From the NCBI RefSeq assembly GCF_002775205.1, contig NC_036459.1, forward strand, positions 1,769,088 to 1,833,087: 64,000 nt of DNA, written 5' to 3'. Below, in pieces: positions 21,495 to 32,427 of the stretch. The notes under the pieces were generated by a model, which had not been told where the DNA came from, ran no database searches, and was given only the letters and a program-made list of their open reading frames with translations. This DNA comes from Xiphophorus maculatus. Taxonomy: Eukaryota > Chordata > Actinopteri > Cyprinodontiformes > Poeciliidae. Position 1 is the stretch's first letter; every line of letters starts with the position of its first letter. Made by a program: the position numbers and the translations under genes.

Positions 21495-24400
21495 TCACTG
21501 CAGCGCCCCCTGCAGGCCCAGCAGCGGCCTCCACTCCAGGTGGAGCCCACTGCCCGCCTCTTCCCCTGGCCTTTGCCGGACGGCGCGAACCGTCCTCTTC
21601 CTCTTCTCCGCTTCCTTCCGGCGGCCAGACTTCCCCTTCCGCTTCCTCTTGCTGGGAACCTTCTCCTTGTAGGACTTGTTGGTCTCCTGCGGCAGGTGGG
21701 TGCCCTCCTCCTCCTCCTCCTCCTGGAACATGACAGGGAGGTTCTTGGTTCCTCCAGGGGGCTTGGACTGCAGGGTACTGCCTGTGGTGCTCGGGTTGAC
21801 CCCCAGGCCCGGTCCGGGAGGCCCGGCGCCGGCGCCGCTGCTGCCCCCGGCGCCGCGGACCGGGAGGATCTCGGCCGTGTGGACCGCGTCCAGGATGCCC
21901 TGCAGGAACATGCGTCGCCGGAAGTCCTGCAGCATCCGGCTTTTGTCGTGCATGAGCTGAGTGTGGGTCACAGAGCGCCTCCTGGTGGCAGAGAGAGAAA
22001 CAGCTGAGCCTCGGTCCACCAGCAGGGAGCAGCACACACTCAGTAATAATAATAATAAAAGTCTTCACCTACCAGTGAAGACCAGGTTTTTGATGTGTCG
22101 TTTGCAAAGTTAATCAAAAACAGAAATAAATCGGGTTCTTTAGCGGCGGTACATCTTTCAGTTACATTTTCACCATTTCTTTTATTCATTTATAAATGTC
22201 ACTATTTATAAATAGTTAGGACGCTAATTACTGCCATTAATTTTATATTAGAAAGCTAAATATTTAACTCCAGTTAAATGTTTAGCAGTGATTCTTGAGA
22301 AGTGGGACAAAACAGGTCCTATGGCTAAAGCACAAAATTTGAATAAAATATACACAAAACAAGATTTTTTCATATATCTGACTAAACTAACCTGGGCCAT
22401 GTGAGACAACGATGTATGTTTTCCTGGTGTTTGCTGAATATTTTTTATTTTAAACATTGTAGTAGGTGGATGGTGTCTGTAAAATCCCTTGTTCTGGGAC
22501 AAGGGATTTTAAAGATACATTACAATACATACATTATAATAGTTTAAAACAATTAAAGGAATATTAAGATAATATGTTATGACAATTAAGTATAAGTATT
22601 CAAATAAATAATTAGAAAAGTATCAATAAATTGAATTAAAAATCATTTTTATATATATTTTCAAACTCCATTGAAATTTGTCCCAAGTTTTTGTCAACAC
22701 CACCACACATAAAAAGAATGTAAAAAAAATCAGGCATTATTGGGGGCATCAGAACGTCTGAGGACCCCATGACCTCTTCCTTTGCTAACAGGGCCAGGCA
22801 GCTTATGTTATTCTTTAGTTTTTTCTTGTTTTATTCCTAAATTGTTCGTCACAACTATGATGTGTCAACACCAGAATTGACAATTTACTACATTTTCATG
22901 AAGTTTTGTGAACTAAATGCTTAATTTCTGTAAACTGTAAAGATTTCGTGGACCTGATGAGCTACAATATGGCCTCCTTCAGAATAACATCATATAAATT
23001 GAGGTAGTTTGGCATTTTGTCAACTCCTGAGTTTTTAACTGACATTGTGACTCTTTCAGTGATAATATTGACAAATATCACTTAAATGTGCAGTTAATTC
23101 ATTTTAATGTTTTACATAAATGGCATTACTTCACATGTATCTTTTTACTCACTAGTTTGTCAAAACCTTCAGTTGTGTCAACTCTGTCAGATGGACTTTA
23201 TGTTGTTTTTTGTTTTAAATAATATTTATTTTGTTTCTTGAGAAGCATTTGTCTGTAAAGCTGAGTAAAATATCACTAATAGGGTCATTAAACATAATTT
23301 TATATTTATTTTTGTCAGATGGTTTTGATAAAGTTCTGGGTCAGGTCCATTAAAAAATTTAATTTTTAAAAAACGTTGCACCTTATCATCTTTACGTGTC
23401 CAAAACATTATTTGTCATATCTGAATACATAAGCTTGAGGAATAATTAGAAACGTTTTTGAAAAAAATTAAACCCATTTTGTTCCACTTCTCGAGCATCA
23501 CTGTTAGCAAGCTTGCTAACCAAATGTTAGCATGCTGAATATCAACTCCACGTGCCAGTTAAATATTTGATTGAATCTGACATTTTTAAACAAATGAAAA
23601 ACAAAATTTTTTTTTCTATTTTAATACAAAAAAATTAGTTTAGAAACTAATTACTGTCATTGTTGTAATAATGGTAAGCTAGCAGGTTTTGCTAACTTTT
23701 AGCTCCAATGTAAATAATTAGCATGTTTGCTAACTGAATATTTAGTTTTAAACTGTGACATTAATCACTGAGTTAATAAAATGTTGGCCCACCAGAACCA
23801 TTTTTCCAGAAGTCAAACCTCACCAGAACCGCTTTAATCTGCTTCCCGATCCAACAGAACCTCCTCCAGAACCAGCAGACATGTTATAAAAGTGACCACA
23901 GGAGGGCGCCGTCTGCTCAGAATCAGCCGTCCTCTCTGGGTCCACCTGAGGTTCTGAAAGTTTCGGAACCAGCGGGATGGATGCAGCCGAACCGCTGAGG
24001 AAGAGCAGCTCCTCTTTATCAGGTTCGGGAACTTCCTGCTGAATTCTGATGACTCCGCAGGTTCGGTTCTGATCCAAATGTTGAGCAGCAAGAACCTCCC
24101 GGGGGAGCGGTTCCACTTCCGATCCACCTTTCATCCCTCTGAGACCAAACTGATCAGAACTTTGCTCCGGTTCCGGTTCTGTGTGAGGGGAAACCGATCC
24201 CTGCACTTTCTGATCTAATGGAGCGGTTCTGATCCAAATCCCTCCATAACAACATAAGAACTGTCGGGTTCGGTTTAACCCAACAAATCAGAACCGCAAA
24301 GGTTTGGACCATCTAATCCGAACTGCTGCAACTGAAACAGATTTTATCTGTCAGAACCAGAACCGAACTCTGGTTTCTGTTGAAATAAAATATCCAGAAC

Positions 24401-24694
24401 CTCAGCGGTTCTGTTTGTTCCCGTCCTGATCCCGTGAAGTGGACCTGACCCGACTGGACCCGGATCACATCCAGAACCGACCCAGAGATAATGTGGAAAA
24501 GTTCTGCCGGACCGGACCGGTTTGCTTTAGTTCCGAGCAGCCGAACATTTGCACTCTGGTACCGAACAGGAGGAGAACTGGACTTACATTCTGCCGCTCA
24601 GGGTGTCGACGGGCCGGCCCGCGAACGGAACCGGGGAGCAGAGCAGGAAGACCGCGAAGAACCACCGCTGCAGGAGGCTGCTGGAGAACAACAT
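21495..24694 (-). CDS. pthlh: Parathyroid hormone-related protein (PTHrP)
   Basis: Secreted paracrine hormone acting on the PTH1R receptor; it controls chondrocyte maturation and calcium handling. Coding exons 24694-24588 (donor AGAAT|GTAAGT) and 21981-21495 (acceptor CACCAG) join to 197 codons. Residues 1-26 are the signal peptide (LLQRWFFAVFLLC). The precursor is cut after an Arg-Arg pair at 37-38, leaving a mature N-terminus SVTHTQLMHDKSRMLQDFRR aligned with human PTHrP 1-21, then AVHTAEI. A Gly/Pro-rich insert follows (mature ~41-60, not in mammals), then an acidic run of six Glu, QETNKSYKE, and the basic segment KRKRKGKSGRRKEAEKRKR that corresponds to the nuclear-targeting region. The exon split just before the Arg-Arg site is the family's conserved one. 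The gene ends Gln-stop. Teleosts have two paralogues; which one this is cannot be settled here. Upstream untranslated exons are not identified. Confidence 0.95.
21982..24587 (-). other. pthlh intron
   Basis: 2.6-kb AT-rich intron between the signal-peptide exon and the hormone exon. It contains a 13-bp-arm hairpin at 22480-22511 and fragments of the TTTATAAATGTCAC MITE family at 22190-22280 and 23490-23770. Confidence 0.8.
22480..22511. repeat. Perfect hairpin, 13-bp arms
   Basis: TAAAATCCCTTGT, a 6-nt spacer, then the exact reverse complement. Lies inside the pthlh intron. Confidence 0.9.
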
Positions 24695-25418
24695 GGTTCT
24701 GGAAGGGAAGATCAGAACACAGGCCGGTCAGAACCCAACCGAACCGGACAGAACCGAGCCAGAACTCTAACGATCCTTTAACCCAGTCAGAAATAAACAG
24801 AACTGATTCAGATATGTGTAAGAACTGAGTCAGAACTCTTTAAACTGGATTCAGCAGAACCAGAGTCAGACATCTGCAGAACTCAACAGAACTTTGCAGA
24901 AACTAATCAGAACCAGGTCAGAACTCTACACGGAGCAGAACAACCAGAGCACAGCAGCAAAACAGTCAGAACCCGGTCCAAACTCTGCTGGGGAGCAGAA
25001 ACCTAGAACTGGTTCTGGTTCCGACAGAACTCTATCAGAACCCGGTCAGAACTCCATCAGAGCGGTTCCACTCACAGGTCCGTCCCCAGGGTCACCGGGT
25101 CGTCAGCAGGAGGTCCAGTGAGGCTCAGCGCACCGCAGAGCTGCAGAACCGCTGGGCTGCTGCTGCAGATCCATCTGAGAGCTGCGGCGCTGCTGCAGCA
25201 GGAGAGGAAGAGGAGGAGGAGGAGCAGGAGGAAGGAGGCGCTGCAGCTGAGAGGAGCTGAGATCAGGGGTCAGCGGGGGTCAACCTCAGGATCCAGAACC
25301 AGGAAGGTTCTGCTGGAGGTTTAAACCGACCAGATGTTCTGGTCAGCCGACCGTGACCTCTCGGATTGACCTTCGTTGCCATGGTTTCTCCATGTGTCTG
25401 TGGAGCCATGCTGCTCTG

Positions 25419-25837
25419 CAGGGCCGGTCTGAACCTTTCTGGGGCCCTGAGTTCCCAAGCTACGCTATGAGTAGCGTAGCTGCTAGCGTTAGCATCAATT
25501 ATAATTAGCTCACATCATTCCGGAGATTTTAACCTGACAGGAGAAACAAACTAAAAAATTGCTTTTGAAATTGTAATATTTGAACTATTTGAATTTAAAA
25601 TCAGATGATAAAAAACAAAGTAAATAAATTTGATCTTTTAAATTTCCCCGCAGCAGGAAGAAATTCTCCATTTCTGCAACTTCTATAAAAATAATATAGA
25701 AATCATCTTCCCATGTGTGTACATCTGTCTCTAAAGATACATACTTCTATCTCTCATCATGCTGGCTTTGTGCTCCCCCTGGTGGCCTGGAGGCCCTAAC
25801 CTGCCCCTTACCTCACACATGCCTTGGGCCGGCTCTG
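25419..25837. mobile_element. Decayed hAT-type MITE (GGGCCGG ends)
   Basis: CAGGGCCGGTCTGAACC at the left and, inverted, CAGAGCCGGCCCAAGGCA at the right; the interior is AT-rich and non-coding. A similar single end sits at 16028. Confidence 0.45.
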
Positions 25838-26314
25838 TCTTTTATTATCACTAAAAACAAAACTCTGACTAAAGTGGAGATTGTCTAATAATGTGACAAA
25901 ACACGATTCAACGTCGTCTTGTGTTTTACCAACTTTAAATTGTAATACTCTGTTTAAAAGCTTAACAGATATATCTGTACACCAGGCATGTGGGCCAAAA
26001 TCATCAACTCAGATTTTTAAAAAAAATCTAAAATCAACAAAAATATAACAATAAACTGAACATAAACTATTTGAATTAAATAAGAATTTTTTTCCATTAA
26101 AATTTCTAATAGTTTTCCCGTTAAATGAAAGGCGTCCATTTTGATTATCATTTTTGGCTGAACTGGAGAAACTAAATAAATATTGAATCTTTTCTCAGCA
26201 ATAAAAACAGAATCTGGTCGTTTATTTAAAACCTCTTCCTGTTTTAGTCCAGCAGTTAAAGCAGGTTTGCTTCATTACGATGAACTTTATAAGCCATGCA
26301 GTAGACGGGCCCTG

Positions 26315-26328
26315 GTTACCATGGCAAC
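26315..26328. promoter_or_regulatory. RFX X-box-like motif
   Basis: GTTACCATGGCAAC, a near-perfect match to the palindromic RFX consensus. No ciliary gene is visible nearby, so function is unknown. Confidence 0.35.
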
Positions 26329-26538
26329 AGGAAGAAACCAGCCGATCACATTGTGTTGCATCAAACATTTCTGTAATTTTTTATTTCTCTAAATACATTA
26401 AAAAACACCTTTGATCCAGGCAGATGAACCTCCTGAGGTTTGAAGCAATCTGATTGGCTGTTAGCTTAGCGCTACGCTGCCCCCTAGGGGTGTGGCAGGT
26501 TGAAAACATTCAGTAGGGGATGAAAACTGATCTGAAAA

Positions 26539-26717
26539 CAACCCTTGTTTACGATGTTGTTGTTTGGAGACGCGGCTGCGTGTGGCGGTCTGAGGTTTGG
26601 GATAAAATGGCCGAAGCGCCGTGGCGTTCCTCAGGGCGCCGCTGCAGGTCAGAGTGGAACTGTGGATCGCTGAGTCGGATCACAAACTTCCTGAGATGTT
26701 TCTCCATCAGCTGAACA
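26539..26717 (-). CDS. Possible terminal exon of an unrecognised gene
   Basis: On the minus strand, after an acceptor-like GTTCTGTTCAG, an open frame reads LMEKHLRKFVIRLSDPQF and on to a TAA at about 26539 (some 58 codons). A minus-strand AATAAA follows about 160 nt later (near 26382-26377). I do not recognise the peptide. The acceptor context is built from the genome-wide GGTTCTG word, and no upstream exon could be connected, so it may be chance. Confidence 0.2.
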
Positions 26718-29400
26718 GAACCAGCAGAGGTTCTGGAAGTCCAGCTGAGTCAGACCTGATTATTGGACCGGACCGGATCGCTCTCTGAAACCCGAGTCCC
26801 CGGTGCAGCTCCAGGACCCGGTTCGGAGCGGACTCCTCCTGCCTGTGGATCAAACGGACCACCAACCCAGCGCTGCTCTTACATAAGCTCCACACTGCTG
26901 CTGTTGTTCTGCCCGGCCTGGAGAACCGGCCAGAACCACTCCCAACATTAAACCCAGTCCACTCGGAACCAACTCTCTCCAGCTGCTTCATTAGAAGCAG
27001 GAAAACCCGATGACATCAGAACCGCCTTTAGGAATATTAAAAGCTAGTGATGCAGATGTGACGGACCGGGTCTGGAGTCCAAGTTCTACCAAACGACCCG
27101 GTTCTTCTGAACTGTTAGAACATCAGAGATGGAGTCCAGAGAAGTTCTGAGCCGGATGGGAAGAACCGGATCTCCACGGTGCAGCACGGCGGTGGCACCA
27201 TCATGACCCAGAGAAACCTGAACAGAGCGGTTCTGTTTGAAGAGCGCACAGCGGCACCGAACTGGGCCAGACGGAACCACAACACCAGAACATCCAAAAC
27301 ACTTTATTGATCCCAACAGGAAATCAAAGGATCTCCAGTAGCAGTCAGTCTTGCATCTGAAAGGCCTCTGACTGAAGAATGCTGCTGTATGACGGCCCCA
27401 TGCTAACATGCTAACAGCTCAACATCCTCAGCAGCATGACCTGGATGACATCATCAGTTGCTAGCCAGTTCTGCTAATCCGCCTCTTTTGCTCTTGCCGC
27501 TCGTTAAAACTTCCTCCTCCTCTCTCTGTTGTTTGGGGCCAAAGTTCAGCTAATATTCAAGCTTTTCAGATGCTAATCAGCTGATTGGAAAACCAATGCT
27601 GTTGCCATGGTTACGCATCATAGCAACCGTTCGAATGTAAAAAGTCAGAATGCATCCAGAACCAGAGAATAAATGTTCAAACAGCAATAATGGTGAAACA
27701 AAGTCCAGAACAGAACCAACAACAAATGTTTCTGAACTGGAAGTTCGGTTTGCAGAAACGTTGGCAGCGTTGCGTAACAGAGGACCCGTCTCCATGGCAA
27801 CCTGTCCGCCTGTCCACGTGGAGGTTGAGTGACGTTAAGTCAGGCGGACAAACGAAAGCAGAAAGGTCAGTTATGTAAGTCTGCTGCTCTGCCGGTTCTG
27901 GTTCTGGAGGGAACAAACCCGAGTCATAACGTGTTGAAGCTCCAACGGGTTCCGGTGGAGAAACGTCCCGGCGCCGACGGCTAAACTCTGAGCTCCGACT
28001 AAAGGTTTACCTGGAAACGGCGACGTTTCACCACCATGTTTCCTCCTTCGCTCAGGTCAGGTCCCACCGGAGGTAACCCGGTTTACCACCGGACCTCCCT
28101 GGGGTCAGCAGGTGTTCTGGCTCCAGAACCTTTCGGACTGAGCTTCTGGATCTGCAGCCGGGTTGGGATGGAGTCTGGCCTGCAGCAGAACCCCTCGGTT
28201 TGTTTTGGGCTGGGTTTAATGACCGCTGATGGAGGTTCTGAATTTTTGAGGTTCTGCTCGGCCTCCCAGGGTTTCAGACCGGTCTGAATGTTTATCAGAA
28301 CCTCCCTGCAGCCGCTGGTCCAGTTCGCTCAAACTGTTTTAATTTAAAATATGTCCAAAATTCTGGCGGTTCTGATGCCTCTTTCATGACCCAGAACCAG
28401 CAGGAGCAAGAAAATCACACAAGGAACACAGCAGAGCACCAGTCTGGATCAGAACCTGCTCCGGGTCTGGATCCACCATGAATGGAGCTGGTTGTGGTTC
28501 TGTTTGTACCTGAACAGCAGCAGAACCATTTAGGTCCGATCCAGCAGAGCTGATCCACATTCTCACTAATTTGCTGCAGCTGATAAACGTTCACTTTCCA
28601 TCAGAGGTCAACTAGAGTTCATACCTCACCAGACTTTGACTAGGCAGACGGAGTCGGATTAAATCAGAATAAATCCAGCTGGTGTGAATAAACCCTTACA
28701 GTTACATCCGTCTGAACCTGAAGAGGCTCAGTGACTGGAGCTTGGTCTGGTTCTGGTCTGGTTCTACACCGGACCAGATGTGGAACAGGTGATCAATCTG
28801 GCAATCGGTTCCGTTAATAATCAATACAACAGGTGGTGATGCAGCAGAAACTAAAAAAAATTAAACTGAAATAATTTCTTCTTTTATTGTCAAAACAATA
28901 ATAATTTTATTTTAAACATTAGCTGGAGTTTAAAATGTCTTTAAAATAAAAAGGCAACAAAAAGTTACATAATTACATAATAACAATACATTTTAATACT
29001 CAAAAATGAAAAACATTAGTAACTACTTAATTTACGCTAAATGTTTTTGTTCATGTATACTTTAGAGGGAACAGCGCCACCTACAGAGCCATATGAACAT
29101 ATCACTATTTTTTATTTCCTGTTGCAGGTGATTTTTTTATTTCACAGATGTAAAAAATAAATAAATAAATTCTTCCACATTTTTGACCAGAAAAATTAAA
29201 AATCAAAGGTATTTTAAAATGAACACAAACTTAGTTTTATTATTTTTAACTTTTGGTTTCTGATCAGAACCCAAAGCCCAGAACAGAACCGTGTTTTCTA
29301 AAAGCCTGGCCCGTCAGGCTCATGTTCTGCAGACACGTCGGGGGTTTTATGTTAAATCAGTTTTGTTTTATTTCATCATAAACGTGTCGGTAAAACCTCC
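26718..29400. other. Intergenic: no gene recognised
   Basis: AGAACC-rich sequence. A second RFX X-box-like motif, GTTGCCATGGTTAC, is at 27601-27614. CTCATG/AT-rich blocks at 28850-29270. Open frames here lack family signatures. Confidence 0.5.
27601..27614. promoter_or_regulatory. RFX X-box-like motif
   Basis: GTTGCCATGGTTAC fits the RFX consensus (two inverted half sites). It is about 1.3 kb from the similar motif at 26315. Confidence 0.35.
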
Positions 29401-29946
29401 ACCTCTGCTCTGGAGACCGGCGACATTAGAGCTCATTAAACCGTAAAACATTATTCGTCCCTGCGAACATTAGCTGCTCCGAAACATCACGTCACTCTGG
29501 AAACAAGGGCCCAGCTCTACCGGATCAGAACCGGCCATCAGAGTGAGTAAACCCAATCCTACCGGATCAGAACCGGAGGATGGCTGATTCTGGAGGGGAA
29601 CCGGACCGTGTGAAGTTTTCCCTGGATGACCAATCGGAGGAAACCCCGGCAGTAAATCAGGGGCTCTCAGGGCGGGAAAACGATGGGAAAACGAGACGCA
29701 GCGTGATGGATGATGATGGTGGAGGGGACAGACCAGAAAACGTCTCCGGGGTGGCCGCCATTAACCTCTGGCTCACCTCCCGTTCTGCGGCCCGGTTCTG
29801 GAAGAATTTACGGACGAACAGTGGTTGTGTTGTTGAAAAACATCCATCTTCCTGGTTTTATCCTGGTTATATGAAACAGTTTGGTCCCAACATGGACACA
29901 CGTAGTTTCAACCGAACGTTAAACCAGACTTTAACTTTAACCCAGT
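29400..29946 (+). other. Possible first exon and promoter of an unrecognised plus-strand transcript
   Basis: A GC-richer patch contains a consensus donor (CAGA|GTGAGT, GT at 29543). Just downstream is a 122-codon frame starting at 29580 (MADSGGEPDRVKFSLDDQ), acidic and hydrophilic at first, then of random look. I recognise no family and see no continuing exons. It could be a lineage-specific gene, a non-coding transcript or chance. Confidence 0.18.
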
Positions 29947-30103
29947 AAAACCCAGAGTCTGTGTTTTACTGGGAACACTGGCTCTGTTACTGGAATATTA
30001 CATTTAAAATTCCAATGCAGGATGTAGTTTGGTGTATTAGCCTGCTAAACCAGCTCCTTCCTGCTGTAGTTTATCAGCGAGCAGGCCGGTGTCCTGTTTG
30101 TCT

Positions 30104-31083
30104 GTGCTACCCGTAAATCCGTCCTACCTTGCGGTGATGACCTCATCGATGCTGCGTCACAATCTGCTGACTCAGCAGATTTCTTATAAATACATCCTAC
30201 CTGTGGAAGTTTTGTTTCATGTGTTTTATTTCATCGAAGATTACGGTAAGTTTTATTTAATTTATTTAATACCTGGCTTTCATTAAGCTGCTGTATTACT
30301 TCATGGTTTTAGTTTACATGACAGGCAGCTTATAAATACATCTATAAATGTCTTTAGTTTGTCGTCTGCAATGTTGTTACTGTAAACAAGTTATTATTTG
30401 GCGGTTAATCAGGACAAAATACGTTGTTTTGTGGGCTTTTTTGTCCCTATACTTTAAAATATTTTAGTTTAATAACACTCTTTGTTACTAAACCTTCCCT
30501 GATGTTGGTAGCAATACTATGTGAGATTGAAACTGTGTAATAGCCGTGTAATATTAATCATATCCTGTCATTTTAGGAACACGATGACCTGTTCATTTCG
30601 GTGATATATTGTGGCTGCGCTGCATTTAATAAAATCTGTCATACAACGGATTAACGCGCAAAAAAGAGTTGCGTTGATCTGTATTTATTTGTCTTTAATA
30701 AAGTCCAATAAAAACGTGTTTCTCTGTCTGATACCGCTTTATTCTTACTAACGCCTCTGTATTTAAAATATTTTTTAACAGGTAGGATATTGTAATAAAG
30801 GATTAGTGCAAACAGCTACAGCTTTTCATTTTAAACGGGTAGGATATTCAGATGAAAGAAGTGATCTTCTTGTGGTTTCGTCATGATATAAATTGTTCCA
30901 ATGCTAAGCTAACCATAACCAAGCTTCTACTTCAGTCACTGAAATATTGTTATCCAATATATTTAACATTAACAACCCGCTATAGTTTGTAAACATGATG
31001 GTAGCAGTTTTAGACGGGTAGCACCAACAGATAGACTTAGCCATCTATCCGTGTTACGGTAGGAAAATCTGACGAGGTAGCAC
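30104..31083. mobile_element. Possible DNA transposon with GTGCTACC ends
   Basis: GTGCTACCCGTAAATCCGTC at the left and, reverse-complemented from the right, GTGCTACCTCGTCAGATTTT, both followed by TCCTACC, look like diverged terminal inverted repeats about 980 bp apart. Further TACCCGT/ACGGGTA words occur inside (about 30835 and 31015). No target duplication or transposase frame is apparent. Confidence 0.4.
30162..30251 (+). promoter_or_regulatory. T-MARE plus TATA box plus splice donor
   Basis: TGCTGACTCAGCA (30165-30177) is a perfect T-type Maf recognition element inside a 19-bp palindrome. Eight bases later comes TATAAATA (30185-30192), and 54 bases beyond that a strong donor ACG|GTAAGT (GT at 30246). 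The spacing is that of a compact TATA promoter with a short non-coding first exon. No downstream coding exon is found. Confidence 0.4.
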
Positions 31084-32356
31084 CGATAGTCAGAACACCG
31101 CCTCAAGGCGCCTGCAGTCTGCTCGTCTCGGGCGTTCTGCGGGACTCTCAGATGTCACCAGATGGATCTCCGTAGTGCGCTGCTGTGTCACGTTCCTACG
31201 CTCAATTAGGTCTGATTGTGGTGAGCGCTGCTCTGCCAGCAAACTGCATTAGAGCTTGGAGGGGACGCAAAGTGGTTTTGACTCTCTAAACAGTCTTTAT
31301 GGGTTTAGGCGTGTGATTATTTTGACATTTAAACACATGAGGTGTTTAGATGATTCTGTAAAATAGTTCTTAGGGTAATAACAGCATCAAGCAGCATTCC
31401 TGTCTCGTATCTCAGACCACAGAACCATGTATTGTTCGTTTCTCTGAAATGTTATAATTTAGCACTTCAGGTTGATGCTGAAGGTTTTTAAACATAAGCT
31501 TTGTGTATAAAGTTTTTAGAGTGACTTTGATGTGTAAAGAGTTAAATACTGGCTCTGGTTTTCATGAACTTCAGGAGTTCAGGAGGTGAAAACTGAAGTA
31601 AATATCAGGAACCAGTTTGATGCTCTACTGGTCAAACTGGAAGTGCAGATAATATTATTTCCACCAGGCATCATCAATATGTCAACATTTATAACTAGAG
31701 TAAAGTTAACTTTAAGGTGATGTTACCTTAAACCACACTAACCAGTTCACAGTCACACCAGCAGAAGCTACGCTACATGTGGCTAACTTACACAGCTAAA
31801 AGCTTAACATGAGCAGCATTATTGTTTACTTTATTGTTTATTTGATATGGACAAATAGAAATAAATATCATCTCAAAAACAATCATATGCCTGCATCAGT
31901 GTTTATAATCGTGGCTAACATCCGTCCTTATAGCAAACTTTAGCAATTCATTTAAATGGAAATGAAGATTAACAATAAATACAATAAAATGATCCGAAAG
32001 AGATATGGCTCTGGCATATGGCTGACACACAGAGCAAAATACTGCAAACCTGACTAGCTAAAGAGCTAGCATGACATACATGTGGCTAACAAAGAGTTAG
32101 CAGGTTACATTTTCATTGTAAAGCGTCTGAGAAATCTTTCAGGGTTGAAAAGTGCTAACGAAGTCTGATGTGATGTCATTACGTGTGGCTAACAGCTAAC
32201 AGGCTAACATGAGCAGCAAATGGCTAACATAAAGAGCTAATGGGCTCATATGAGCACAATATTGCAAAGTTAAACAGCTAATGAGCTAAATGAGCTACAT
32301 GTGGCTAACCTAACCAGTTAAAGAGCTAATATGAGGAACATATAGCGAACATAAAC
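31084..32356. other. Intergenic, GCTAAC-rich
   Basis: From about 31730 the sequence is full of GCTAAC/GTTAGC and AGCTAA words, a low-complexity style also seen in the MITE-like units. No gene is seen. Confidence 0.5.
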
Positions 32357-32398
32357 AGCTATAGGCTAACATTAGCAGCCTAATGTTAGCCTATAGCT
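32357..32398. repeat. Perfect hairpin, 19-bp arms
   Basis: AGCTATAGGCTAACATTAG, a 4-nt loop (CAGC), then the exact reverse complement. A second hairpin with 10-bp arms (AAATACTGGA, 5-nt loop) follows at 32403-32427. Confidence 0.95.
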
Positions 32399-32427
32399 AA
32401 CTAAATACTGGAGTTTTTCCAGTATTT

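Larger units (their letters stand above)
24695..26538. other. pthlh upstream region with a decayed hAT-like MITE
   Basis: 24700-25330 is extremely rich in CAGAACC words and presumably includes the proximal pthlh promoter; no TATA box is assigned. 25419-25837 is bounded by CAGGGCCGGTC and GGCCGGCTCTG, ends of a decayed hAT-type element without a clear target duplication. An RFX X-box-like palindrome is at 26315-26328. Confidence 0.45.

Noticed and set aside
29580..29945. 122-codon frame MADSGGEPDRV... as a confident gene
   Set aside because: No recognised family, no further exons, and the second half reads like translated AGAACC-type filler; kept only as a weak exon candidate.
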